Both the position numbers and the translations under genes were made by a program. This document shows positions 24,342 through 35,466 of a DNA stretch of 64,000 nucleotides, piece by piece (within the stretch, counting starts at the first letter, position 1; every line of letters begins with the position of its first letter). Below the pieces are notes generated by a model. It searched no databases, had not been told where the DNA came from, and saw nothing but the letters and a program-made list of their open reading frames with translations. The DNA is from Hsuehochloa calcarea (lineage: Eukaryota > Streptophyta > Magnoliopsida > Poales > Poaceae): NCBI GenBank assembly GCA_036346395.1, contig CM070599.1:25597232-25661231 (forward strand). Reading direction: 5' to 3'.

Positions 24342-25523
24342 CAATGCGACTACCTGGTCGTGGTCATAGTTGTAGTCACAGATATAGTCATAGACATGGT
24401 CGAAAAGTAGTTTCGACTACTTGGCGAGGTCGGAAAGACAAGAGGGAGAATCGGGCACGGAGAAAGGGGGCTTACCACGACCGATAGAGAGGTCGGAGGA
24501 GGTCGAACGGTGATGGGGGAGTTTGCGGTCGGCGACGAAGGAGACGGAGGTGAAGTGGTCGGTCGGAACTGAAGGAGAAGAGGACAAGCGCGGTTGTTGT
24601 GCCATAAAACTGAAACTGAGTGAGGGATCGCTCCAAGAAGCTCTCGGCATGAATCGATGTGGGTAGAAGAGGGCTGCACTAGTGCGGCGAGAACCGAAAG
24701 GAGGCGTGGCGGCTTCTCGAACTCATAGCTCAAGGCTTCGGGCAACCACTGCAGCATGAGCGGAGTGGGGGAGCTCGGAGAAGATAGAGGATTGCTTTGC
24801 TCTTCACTAGGGCACATACCAGAAGCGGAGGGGAGACGAGGGGAGGCAACAGAAGGCTCTGAGCTCCTTTTATAGCCAGCAGGAGGAAAGGCATAGTCGT
24901 CCGTGACTCGGGGGTGCGTGGGTTCTCGAGGTGGTCGTGGCGTGGGCACCCTGGTCGGAGGGAGGACAGGGCAGGCGCGTGCAACGGGGAAGCGACGGCA
25001 GCGAAACTTGGGCAGGTGATGCAGGTGGTGGGGCCGACACGAGTAGACACTGGCGATGAGACGAGGTAACGGAGGCACCGGAGTAAAAGGGCAGGTGGAA
25101 GGGAGCAGGTGGTGGCAGAGGGCAGAAGGTACTGGTACACGGTCATGGCACCGGCGCGCAGGGACAAGCGATAGGACTGGTCGATGGAACGGGCAGCGAA
25201 AGACTAGGCGAGAGGCACTGGCCCGACTGGGTCAGAAGGGGAAAGGAGTGGATGCGCCTGGTTGGTCGAAGGAAAAAGGGAGGCTAGGCCGGGGGAGGAG
25301 AAAGAGAAGATGGTCTACGACCAGGAGGAAGAACGGACGGCCCAACGGGGAGGAAAATAGGCTGGGCCCGAAGAGAGAGAGGGTTTTGAAAAAGGGGTGG
25401 AAGCTCGAGATTTTAGAAAATAACACATAAGTTGAAATAAATTTTTGAAACCAACCGACAAAAGCAAATATTATTTACAATCCAAAAATGGTCTGTTACA
25501 AACCTACTCACCTTAAACGGAAT

Positions 25524-26860
25524 CTCAACTCCGAGATTCGAGCTACTCCGGGAACAGGGATGGGCAATCCAACTTCAGCTTGTCTTCGCGCTCCCAGGTG
25601 GTTTCTCTTTCCTAGTGGTTGCTCCATTGAACCTTGCAAAGATGGATAATCTGGCGTCTGGTTCGCTTCTCCACGATGTTGAGAATCTTGATTGGGTGCT
25701 CTGGATAAGTCATATCTTTCTGAAGTGCGATGGCTTCGATTGGAGTCTGCTATTCAGGTACTCTGAGATATTTCTTGAGTTGAGAGACGTGGAACACATT
25801 GTGGACATCTGACAAGCTTTTTGGCAACTCCAATTGATAGGCTACTTCTCCACACTTGGCGGTGATTGAAAACGGGCCAATGTATCTTTGCGCTAGCTTG
25901 CCTTTCACTTTGAATCTTTGGGTTCCACGAAGCGGTGATACTTTGAGATACACATTATCTCCAACTTCGAAGGTTAACTCCCTTCGATGATAGTGAGCAT
26001 AATTTTTTTGTCTGGACTGCGCTGCTTGAAGGTGGTCTCTGATCAGTTGAACTTTCTCTTCTGCTTGCATGAGCGTATCCGTTCCGAAGACATAACCTTC
26101 TCTTGACTCGGACCAATGCAGAGGAGTTTTGCATTTTCTGCCATAGAGTGTTTGAAAAGGTGACATCTATAGACTTGACTGAAAATTGTTATTGTTCACG
26201 AATTCTGCATACGGTAGACATTTCTCCCATTCTACGGTAAATTCCAAGGCACAAGCTTGAAGCGTTGCCTCTAGAATCTGGTTTACTCTCTCTGTTGACC
26301 ATCAGTCTGAGAATGATATATTGTGCTGAAAGCAAGGTTTGTTCCAAGTGTGTCATGCAGACTATCCCAGAAATGTGAGGTGAACTGAGAACCTTGATCC
26401 GAGACTACCCTTTTGGGTACTCTATGTAGACACACAATACGAGCCATATATAACTCAGCCAATTTGTCTCCTTTGTAGATGGTCTTCATAGAGATGGAAT
26501 GGGCGACCTTAGTTAGTTTGTCGACTATGACCTAAATTGAATCACATCCGGACTTGGTTCTTAGCAGACCTGTAATGAAATCCATCACAATTTCTTCCCA
26601 TTTCCATTGAGGGATTTTAAGTGGTTGAAGCAATCTTGCAGGTCTTTGATGTTTTGCTTTGATTCACTGACACATATCGCAGCAAGCTACAAACTCGACG
26701 ATGTCCCTTTTCATTTGCGGCCACCAATACAGAATCTTCATGTCTTGATATATCTTGGTGTTGCCCGGGTGCAGTGTGTAAGCTGAGCTATGGACTTCTT
26801 TCAGTATCAAATCCTTGAGTTCCTTCTGGTGGGGAACAAAGAAACGTTTCACATACCATA
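25524..26860 (-). pseudogene. Chromovirus integrase with chromodomain, broken
   Basis: 26852-26664 is the zinc-binding H-H-C-C module (LKDLILKEVHSSAYTLHPG, then CCDMCQ). 26489-26283 holds the late core (PKRVVSDQGSQFTSHFW, with the second catalytic aspartate in SDQGSQF). 26166-25750 is the C-terminal GPF/Y region (GKLAQRYIGPFSI, VFHVSQLKKYLRVPE). Beyond an in-frame stop, 25700-25525 translates to YPEHPIKILNIVEKRTRR, KVQWSNH, then a stop, then ETTWEREDKL: a CHD-type chromodomain as in Tekay/Del. Such chromodomains steer insertion to marked chromatin. The stops and an out-of-frame core gap (26490-26660) make this copy inactive. Confidence 0.9.
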
Positions 26861-28440
26861 AGATTCATTGCGGATCTACAATCATCTTAGGGCTTTTCCT
26901 TTGGCCATGAGGTGTCTAAATCTCTGGACTCTAGGGTATTCTTCTTGAGCGGTCTTGATTTGCTCTTCTAAAGTTGGATGTACTTCCACATTGGCTATGG
27001 TGCCTTACTTTATTATCCCAAGGTTGAGTGCCTCAAATTCTTTGTAGAGTTTAGGTTGGTATTCTTGAATCATGACATAACTGTAGTAGGATTTATGGCT
27101 TAATGCATCAGCTACTACATTAGCCTTTCTAGGATGGTAGTAAACATCCAAATTGTAGTCTTTAATCAGCTCTAGCTATCTTCTTTGTCGGAGGTTGAGA
27201 TCCATTTGGGTGAAAATATACTTGAGGTTCTTGTGGTATGTAAAGATATTACAATAATTTCCAATCAGATAATGCCGCCAAATGTTTAGGGCATGCAATT
27301 CTACGGCTAACTCCAAATCATGGGTTGGATAGTTGTCTTCATGGGGACGGAGTTGTCTTGATGCATAAGCTACAATTTTTCCTCCTTGCATATGTATGCA
27401 GCCAAGACCTTGACGCGAAGCATCACAATAGACTTCAAAGTTCTAATGTATGTTCGACAGGATTAACACTGGTGCAGAGGTTAATTTCTTCTTCAATTCT
27501 TAGAAACTCTTTTCAAAAGCTTATATCTATTTATACTTCTTTTCCTTTTTAAGCAGATATGTCATTAGCCTGGACAGATTGGAGAATCCTTCTATGAAGC
27601 GTCGGTAGTATTCGGCTAAGTCGAGGAAACTACGCACTTCAGTTGCTGAGGTAGGCTGCTTCCAATGCAATATAGCTTCTACTTTGGATGGATCCACTGC
27701 GACTCCTCCAGTGGATACAATGTGTCCGAGAAACTAATCTCATGAAGCTAAAATTCATATTTGATGTACTTGGCATAAAGCTGATGTTATTTAAGCTTTT
27801 TTAGAACCAAACACAGATGTTCGGTGTGTTCTTCAATGGTCTTAGAGTAGATTAGACCACGAACATGACAACAAACTTGTCCAAGTTTTCCATGAATACC
27901 TTGTTCATGAGGTTCATGAAGTAGGCTGGCGTATTGGTCAAGCCAAATGACATAATTTTGAACTCATATAGGCCATACTGTGTCGTAAATGCTATCTTGG
28001 GGATATCTTCATTCCTGATCTTAAGCTGATGATATCCTGACCTCAGGTCTATCTTGAGAAAATTGCTGCTCCTGACAATTAATCGAATAGATCATCGTTG
28101 CGGGGCAAAGAATACTTGTTCTTGATGGTCATCTCATTGAGGGCTCTATAATCAACACACAATCTGACGGTGACATCCTTCTTCTTCACAAAGAGTACTG
28201 GCGAACCCTAGGGGGATGAGCTAGGTCTAATGAATCCTTTTTCTAGCAGGTCCTCAAGCTGGGTCTTAAGCTCTTCAAGCTCATCAACGGCCATCCTATA
28301 TGGTCTCTTGGCAATTGGAGATGTCCCTGGTTTTAAGTTGATCATGAACTCAACATCTCTGTCTAGTGACATACCATGCAACTCTTTGGGGAAGATCTTT
28401 GGATAAGCTTGGACTACAAGTATTGTCTCTAGGGACAACT
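26861..28440 (-). pseudogene. Chromovirus reverse transcriptase and RNase H, broken
   Basis: 28438-28208 is the RT entry (AYPKIFPKELHGMSLDRDVEF, INLKPGTSPIAKRPYRM, EDLLEKGFIRPSSSP). The following part to 27600 is readable only by switching frames. At the catalytic box, expected as FVVVFIDDILVYSK, the sequence near 27850-27895 gives FVVMF, then loses the Asp-Asp pair and resumes as IYSKTIEEH in another frame. 27391-27176 is RNase H (KIVAYASRQLRPHEDNYPTHDLEL). Loss of the two catalytic aspartates by a small deletion makes the enzyme dead whatever happened to the frames. Confidence 0.87.
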
Positions 28441-28459
28441 CTTCAAGGTGGTGGATTGA

Positions 28460-28822
28460 CCAATCCAGAGGAGAGAACGATCCACATTAACCCTGATTGT
28501 GGTTCCTGGGCTCTTGGTGAGTACCACTTTTCTGTTGACGCAGTCTATTAATCCTTGATATCCGACCAATCAATCCATCCCTAGGATGATGTCCAGAGTT
28601 TGGGATTCTAGCACTAGGAGGTTTGAGAGGAACCTGTACTTTTCCAAAGTAATCACTACCCTGGGACCTACTAAGGTAGCAAATAAGGGTTCCCCGGGTG
28701 AACTTAGTACCACAGGTTTCTTTAACTTATATGTTGGAAAATTAAGTCTTTCAATAAACTTTCTTGAAACAAAAGAATGCGAAGCCCCAGGATCGAACAA
28801 AACTTGTGTGGTACTGAATTAA
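28460..28822 (-). pseudogene. Chromovirus aspartic protease, degraded
   Basis: The minus frame 28800-28570 reads MFDPGASHSFVSRKF, where functional elements have a D-S/T-G-A active site, so the Ser/Thr is replaced by Pro. It ends with LDIILGMD, the conserved second strand of retroviral-type proteases. The missing Ser/Thr suggests loss of activity. It lies between gag and RT as expected. Confidence 0.82.
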
Positions 28823-28979
28823 CATAAAACGTACCCAATAACATACCTGTGGCTTCCTGAGATTCCTTGGCTGTGACATGTTTCACACGGTCGTGGTTTG
28901 GTGTCGGGTAGACCTTAATGCCTGAGAAGTCTGATGACACTTGATCTGATTTGGTGCCTGGCCTTGAGTTGGTGGAGCT

Positions 28980-30131
28980 CCTGAGTTGAACTTCGCGATA
29001 GGGTTCTGACATTGAGGGCATTGGTTGCGCGAAGTGTCCCATCACTCTGCATTGAAACCAATGAAGGTCAGCTGATGGGTTCACTGTTGTAGACTGTCCG
29101 ACGGGGCGAAGAGTGCGAAATCCATTCCCACTTGATGCTGGGCTGGAGCTGGAGTCTTTTGTGGCAAGGCGACAGACAGTCTAAACGATGAGCTGCCATG
29201 GAAGGTTGAATTCTAGGGAAAGTTACCTTGTGGCTTCTGGAATACCATCTTTCTCTTGCAGCTGCTTCAGTTATCTGCTTCTCATTCTCCAAGATAAGGT
29301 CTTTGTTGAACAACTGGTGAAAGCTGGGGAAATGCTGAATGACCAGCTAACCACTCATTTCCTCACGTATCCCTTCTAGGAAGCGGCTGATCTTTTCCTC
29401 TTCCTCGGCTACATCACTAGGAGCGTAGCGGGCGAGCTGGTTCAACTTTTGAAGTACTCATTAATTGACATGTGACCCTGCTTCAAAGATCCAAATTCAT
29501 TCTTCTTCAACCTGTTGGTACTAGCGGGTACGAAGTTGGTTCTGAAAGCGGCATTGAATTCGACCCAACGAATTGACTGCCTTGCGGGTTCAATCTCGTC
29601 TAACTGCGCTCCTGCAATCTCTTCTGCGGTAGCGGGGTCTTGCTGATTCTCAGCCTCAGGTGCTACTGCTCCTTCTGCTTCCTCTGCTTCTTCTTCATCA
29701 TCCACTGGGCTTTTATCACCTCTGGCAGCAAGGTAATTCTCCCACCAAGCAGTGACGGATCCTTTTAGTTGATGGGTGGCAAAGTCCACTTTGTTCTCCT
29801 CTCGAGCATCGAGCGAGACGAAGCTTCTTCTCAGTATTTCTGAGCTAATTTTCAACTTCCAAGGGTTCATTTGCTGCAGCGAAGGTGAGGGTCTTGTCCT
29901 GAGGAAGTCGGCCAACTTCGAATGGTGGCCGACTGGTCCCGACTGCTAACTGGCAAGCAAGACATGGAGAATTTGTGTATGCTGAAACATGATTTGTGCC
30001 ATTGATGGGTTTGCTAGCGGTGAGGGAGGTAGATCTTGACTACGACTATGACCACAACCTCTGCTTCGGCCTGCTGCAAAGGCACCACGTCTAGGGGCAG
30101 CTGCTTTCTTTGGTGTCAACTGAAGAAACAA
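28980..30131 (-). pseudogene. Chromovirus gag, broken
   Basis: 30131-29946 and 29915-29442 are one frame interrupted by a single stop near 29946. It contains the retrotransposon gag signature ATHQLKGSVTAWWENYL, RWVEFNAAFRTNFVP and GHMSINEYF. A frameshift near 29442 moves the reading to LNQLARYAPSDVAEEEEKIS and RFLEGIREEM. The zinc knuckle near 29060-29010 reads CFQCRVMGHFAQPMPS, so the glycine and last cysteine of CxxCGxxGHxxxxC are altered. An acidic insert (DDEEEAEEAEGAVAPEAE) sits mid-protein. Confidence 0.87.
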
Positions 30132-30419
30132 CTCAGCTTAGAACTAGATGAGATATATGAGGGTTTACTAGCGCTCTATAGTACACACACACAAGAACTA
30201 AAGCAAACGAGGAGGCGAAACAAGTACAGTACAAAACCTAGAATGGTTGCATTACATTAAGGGGGGGTTAGGTGTCACATGACTTACAAACATAGCATAT
30301 AGGCTATGCTAAGCCACGACACATAATACAAACCATAACGCCTACAGTAGAAAGAAAACGGGCGGTGCTTGCAACCCAAAAGACTGCCTAGCAAGTGCTA
30401 GTAACTAACCTAGACTATC

Positions 30420-31369
30420 CTAATTACTCCTCCATCGGGTGCTGGCTACCACAAGTGGTAAAGTTACCCGGGAGCGGGGGCAAGAACGTCTACGACTGAC
30501 GGTCAGCGAACGGGAACGAGAACGATCGCTGCCGAGGCTGGGTGAGCGGGAATAGGAGCGGTAACGGCTGAGGCGGCGTCCATGGCTGGACTCTCCGAGG
30601 TCGATGGTTGGCGGCAGACTGGGGTGTCGCACGCTCTTGCTCAATCAACCTGGTGTGGGGTCCTCCATCTCGAAGTGATTGAACTGGCGCCTGGTCACTG
30701 AGGACGAGGGTAGGTGCGGGGGAGCTGGGGGCAAAGATCGCAGCAGCTGTCATGATCTGTGCCAACTCTGCGACGGCGACATCCCTCTTTCGAACTGCAG
30801 CAAGGTGGACTTCATCGCTTCTGATCATGTTATTGCGGAGAGTGTCAGAGTGCTCGTATCTGGAAGTGAGGAGCATCCGAAGCTGTGCTATCTCGTCCGC
30901 GGTGTTGTTTATGGTAACCATCATCGCCTGCGTAAGCTGCACCTCGTGCGTCAGGCGGGGATCACCATCTCTGGCGTCGAAGACCCCCGAGCTGCTCTCT
31001 CTCCATCGGGGAGATACAGGTAGTAGCAGAAGGGTGACCTCAGTAGAAGATCCTCATGCAACCAAAGACAAGCGGTGCGCATAAAGCATGCAACATCCTC
31101 GACCGCCTCGTATCACCGCTCAGGCGCTGGGCTCGAAGGTGTGGGTGATTTAACTCACCCTCCCTGGCATAGATGTAAACCTCCATGGTCCAGGACTCTC
31201 GGTCCAAGATCTGAGTCATCCAACACTTGAAGATAGGCTGACGGGGATAACCCAGATACTGCATTAGCTGACAAAGGATGTCAACATATAGACCGAAGTC
31301 TCCCCCATGAGAGAGGAAATCCCACGATCCATCAGACGACGGTGTAACCATATACAAATTTTGAAACAA
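30420..31369 (-). pseudogene. Extra frames upstream of chromovirus gag, function unknown
   Basis: Two minus frames precede gag. 31369-31040 reads LCQLMQYLGYPRQPIFKCWM and RRSRMLHALCAPLVFG. 30942-30490 starts QLTQAMMVTINNTADEIAQL and turns into a long Pro/Arg/Ser tail; it can be extended upstream to about 31025 (DARDGDPRLTHEVQLTQAMM). A frameshift near 31030 separates them, so they may be one former ORF. The layout (small conserved domain, helical stretch, basic tail) resembles repetitive hypothetical proteins of grasses. I cannot give a function. It could be an accessory ORF of the chromovirus or another element's remnant. Confidence 0.45.
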
Positions 31370-31505
31370 GAGAAGGTCAATAAAATAAGAGTGATGAGTA
31401 AAAGCGAATAAGTACGCTATATTTTGTATTTTATATTCTCTATTCCAATTTTTAGATAGTCTAGCCTACTATATGTACTAAAAAATGTACGTGTTTCTCA
31501 AGTGG

Positions 31506-32198
31506 TAGGATACGCGAATTTCCATGTGGCCCATGTGGAATACTAATAAAAATTTATGAAATTATTATACATTTTTAATAATATGTTCACATATATTTAA
31601 ATTTTTATCAATATTAGTATTTGTTATCGTTATCATCCATATAAATAATTTATTTTCACAACTAATTGTGTAAACTGGCCAATTAATTGGAAAGGAAGCC
31701 CAACTAATTATATAGAAATGTTAAGCACCATATGAATACAAAATTCGTAATGCATGGTTTACCCGACGCTAACATTTGATCAACTGATAATCGTGTAACA
31801 ACCATCCTTTTACCCTTTTTTTTACCATGGCCCCAACACAAATCTTCTTGCTCCACCACTGGCAGGAAGGATGGGCTTAGTTGTGATAGGTAGAAAACAA
31901 TGGAAATGTACCTCTCTAAATGATTTGACTAGGGCCAAGTCATCCATAGTGTTTACAGGGTAGACAACCTCTAAGTGGGGACCTAGAGGTAGTCTCTAAA
32001 CCTAGCGTAATTTTCTACAGTATATAGAGGCTACTGTTGCATCTAAAATAGAACCAACAACTATAACTAAGATATCGAAAAAAAATCCTACTCCAACTTC
32101 CATACATCCCAACTGACAGGTGGGGTCATGCCAAAAAAATTTGGTTGGAGGCAGCCTCTAGCCCTAAAGGCAACTCCAAGAAAATATCCTTGTGCGCA
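31506..32198. repeat. Duplicated flank F, copy 2
   Basis: Starts abruptly at GGATACGCG (31506) after chromovirus-side sequence and ends GCGCA at 32198. It is collinear with 21022-21691, with scattered differences and a few indels. It ends at the same base next to an LTR as copy 1 does, which means the two copies share one original insertion event. Confidence 0.85.
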
Positions 32199-33999
32199 TG
32201 TCGGACCCGGATTTCACCAATCCAAATTCTATGTGAAAACACTATATCTTTCCCTAGATCAGTAGCTAGTACTCACAGATACATCACTAAATCATTTCAT
32301 ACACGATGTAAACCGAACCAACCATTATATTACAAAACATCAGAGTGATATAGACCGCATCAGGTCGAGTTTTTACACTAAGGGCCGAACATGCCAAACA
32401 AAAGTGCTAAGACTTAGATAATATTGGATGCATGCAAGCACCAACAGAGTCAGCTAGACTGAGGTGAGACCTAGATATACCAACTACGCTACTCTTCATC
32501 ATCTTTGGGACCTCCAACTTTGGGATCCTCGTAGTAAGCGTAGTCTCCATGAGTTTCTGCTTATGAGGGTTTGGGGGAAAGAGCGAGGATGAGTACAACT
32601 TCTGTGCTCGCGAGCCAACACACACAATGCAGTAATAATACGTGCAAGGCTTAAGAATGATGGCTCGGGTTCTTTTATTTGCTTAAGGCAATATTGTCAA
32701 CTACAGTATTTAGAAATTCCTAAGACTTAGCAGTTTGACCAAATCTCATTTTCAAAAGAGATATTGTGCAATATTAATAACAGCAAAGGTTACCTCCACC
32801 TTATGCTTATTTTGGTTGTTGTTACATCCACCATTACCAACACCACTGAGTACGACGACCCAGGAAAAACTAAAACAGGGTTACATCAGCCCGACTATCA
32901 TTTTATCCCATCCACAAGATTTTATAAATATAACTAACTCAAGTTAAGTTCTCATGTCCACCTTTGACCGTAGGCACAACTGTTTAAACAGTTTAGATTT
33001 TGCAGAGGTTGTACACTGTACCCACAAGAAACAATCATACTCAATATCCCACATGATTCCTTAGTCATGTAGCTGAGCGACCATCACAGTAACCTTTCAA
33101 AATATCTTGCCCCTTCTACCATCTCACCCATATGGGTCACGCCCATAAGTTGTGCGGGATGTTCACCATAATCACTAACGCAGATGGACCATAGCTTTCC
33201 ACAATATCTAGCGCAACTGGCAACTTCACCATTAGTGTCCAATTCAGGCCTACGCTTGCACTACTTCACCCCTCCACCAGTGAGATGATTTTCAGGGTCC
33301 AACAAATTTACTAAGCCAAGTTGTACTTTACAGACTTGTGGTTGTACTTATTGTTTAATGGGAGATCGTGACAAGATTAAGTCCTTAATCCATCTTAGCG
33401 GTTCATACCACAAACCACACTTTATTATGCATTTGCTTAAAGAATTAAAGCATGCAATTTTGGTAATTTACAAGAATGTAATTTGCACAAAATGTAGACT
33501 CAAAATGATCAAAGTATTGACTCGCCTAGAGTGAAGGTGAGAGAGTCTTCAAAGTCGTGCGCTTGATCAAACTAGAGATCTCTGCGTCTTTAAACTATAA
33601 TCGGACGAACGTACCGAAAAGAATGAACAGGCAAAGAGAATAAATAAATACACAAGAAATAACAAATAAACCCCAATTTAAATAAGACAAGTGCCCTTAA
33701 CAAGGCCAAAAAAACACTAGAATCGGAGTTATAACAGAGAAGAACAAAGCATCTGAAGTTCTGGCTTCGAGTATTGCCGGTTCCGAGTACTATTTGTTTC
33801 GAGTACTTTTGGCTTCGAGTACTGTTTGTTTCAAGTAATGATCGTTTCGAGTACCGTTGGTTTCGGGTACTATTCGTATCGAGTATTGTTTATTTTCAGT
33901 ACTGTGGCTTTGAGTACTATTCATGTCGAGTATTACTGGCTTCGGGTTAACTCGGTCGGAGGGATGTTCGGCTACAGGACGTAGTCGAAAGGGGTTCGA

Positions 34000-34158
34000 T
34001 TACTAGTGGTCATAAATGGATATCGGCTACATGTGGTCGTAAAAGGTAGCGACTACACGTGGTCATAACGGATATCGACTACATGTGGTTGTATAGGGTA
34101 TCGACTATATGTGGTCGTAAAAGGGTATCGACTACATGTGGTCGTAAAGGGGGTTCGA
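34000..34158. repeat. 26-bp minisatellite, 6 units, LTR copy C
   Basis: Six units of the same repeat that has nine copies at 23992-24228. A TTCGAGTACT-type repeat series precedes it here too (about 33765-33950). Confidence 0.85.
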
Positions 34159-34272
34159 CAACTCGGCGTGGTCGGAGGGAGTTTGACAAGGCGGCGTGGT
34201 CTGAAGGAGGATCGACAACGCGGCGTGGTGGGAGAGAGTTCGACAACGCAGTGTGGTTTGGAGGAGGTTCGA
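34159..34272. repeat. 28-bp minisatellite, 4 units, LTR copy C
   Basis: Four units with AACGCGGCGTGGT and GGGAGTTCGA cores, matching the four at 24229-24341. Confidence 0.8.
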
Positions 34273-35466
34273 CAACGCGACTACCTAGTCGTGGTCGTAG
34301 CCGTAGTCATAGACATGGTCGTAGAAGTAGTTGGAGACATGGTCGTAGAGTAGTCCTAAACATGCTCGAAAAGGAGATTTGATTGCTCAGCGAGGTCGGA
34401 AAGACAAGAGGGAGAACCGAGCACGGAGAAAGGGGGCTTACCAAGACTGATATAGATGTCGAGGAGGTCGAACGGTGATGGGAGAGTTCGCGGTCGGCTA
34501 CAAAGGAGACAACGGTGAAGTGGTCGGTCAGAACTGAAGGAGAAGAGGAGATGCGGGGTTCTGTGCCACAAAACTAAAACTGAGTGAGGAGATTGCTCCA
34601 AGAAGCTCTGGGCACGAATCGATGAGGATAAAAGAGGGCTGCACCGGTGCGGCGAGAGCCGGAAGGAGGCACGGCAGCTGCTCGAACTCAGAGCTCGTGG
34701 CTTCGGGCAACCACTGCAGCACGAGCGGGAGGAGGAGCTCGGAGAAGACAGAGGATTGCTCGGCTCTTATCTGGGGGCACTTACCAGAAGCGAAGGGGAG
34801 ACGAGGGGGCAATGGAAGGCTCTGAGCTCCTTTTATAGTCGGTGGGAGGAAAGATAGAGTCGTCGTCGACTCGAGGCGCGTGGGTTCCCAAGGTGGTCGT
34901 GGTATGGGCGCTCTGGTCGGAGGGAGGACGAGGCACGCGCGCGCTGCGGGGAAGCGACAGGAGCGACGACTTGTGCAGGCGACGCATGTGACGGGGCCGA
35001 CATGAGTAGACGCTGACGATGAGAAGGGACAACGATGGTGCCAGAGTAAAAGGGCGGGTAGAGGAAGCAGGTGGTGGCTGAGGGCTAGAAGGTGCAGTCT
35101 TGCTTGTGAATGACGCCAAGCATGGACAGTGACGACGATCTTGGTCGATGGAACGAGGCAGCGGAAGACCAGGGGAGAGGCACTGGCTCAACTGGGCCGG
35201 AAGCGGAAAGGTGAGGATGGGTCGGCTGGTCGAAAGAAAAAGGGAGGCTGGGTCGGGGGAGGAGAAAGATAAGATGGTTTACGACTAGGAGGAAGAACGG
35301 CCGCCTAAAGGGGAGGAAAATGAGCTGGGTCCAAATAGATAGGGGTTTTGAAAAAGAGGTGGAAGGCTGAGATTTTGAAAAATACCACATAAGTTGAAAT
35401 AATTTTTGAAATTAACTGACAAAAACAAATACTACTTTTAGTTCAAAAACAGACTATTACAGTGCA

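Larger units (their letters stand above)
21692..25500 (-). mobile_element. Chromovirus 3' LTR (copy B)
   Basis: Starts TGTCGGACCCGG and ends GGTCTGTTACA on the plus strand, so on the minus strand it runs TGTAACAGACC...GGTCCGACA. It is joined on its right to the chromovirus internal region through minus-strand AAGGTGAGTAGG, a plausible polypurine tract. A minus-strand TATA box (CTATAAAAGG, about 24866-24875) sits between the GC-rich block and the LTR body. It is collinear with copy C (32199-35461) but longer, partly because of extra minisatellite units. The GC-rich open frames at 24350-25430 lie in the LTR and are not genes. Confidence 0.88.
25501..31505 (-). mobile_element. Chromovirus (Ty3/gypsy, Tekay/Del-like) internal region
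   Basis: Reading on the minus strand from about 31370 to 25525 the order is extra 5' frames, gag with zinc knuckle, aspartic protease, reverse transcriptase, RNase H, integrase zinc finger, integrase core, GPF/Y module and chromodomain. This is the complete chromovirus layout. The left side joins LTR copy B at 25500. The right side does not reach an LTR: it stops at 31505, where flank copy F2 begins, so the 5' LTR and primer-binding site are missing. All genes carry stops or frameshifts. Confidence 0.9.
32199..35461 (-). mobile_element. Chromovirus solo LTR (copy C)
   Basis: Starts TGTCGGACCCGG and ends AGACTATTACA. The left flank ends GCGCA (32194-32198) and the right flank begins GTGCA (35462-35466), a TSD with one mismatch. 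No internal region follows on the right, so this is a solo LTR. It is collinear with copy B, including the TATA (minus CTATAAAAGG, about 34829-34838) and the GC-rich block. It is shorter than B, with fewer minisatellite units and lost sequence around 33410. Confidence 0.87.

Noticed and set aside
21692..35461. Reading the two chromovirus LTRs as the ordinary pair of one element
   Set aside because: The sequence left of each LTR is the same flank F, and no LTR is attached to the gag side of the internal region. A simple element would have different sequences there.
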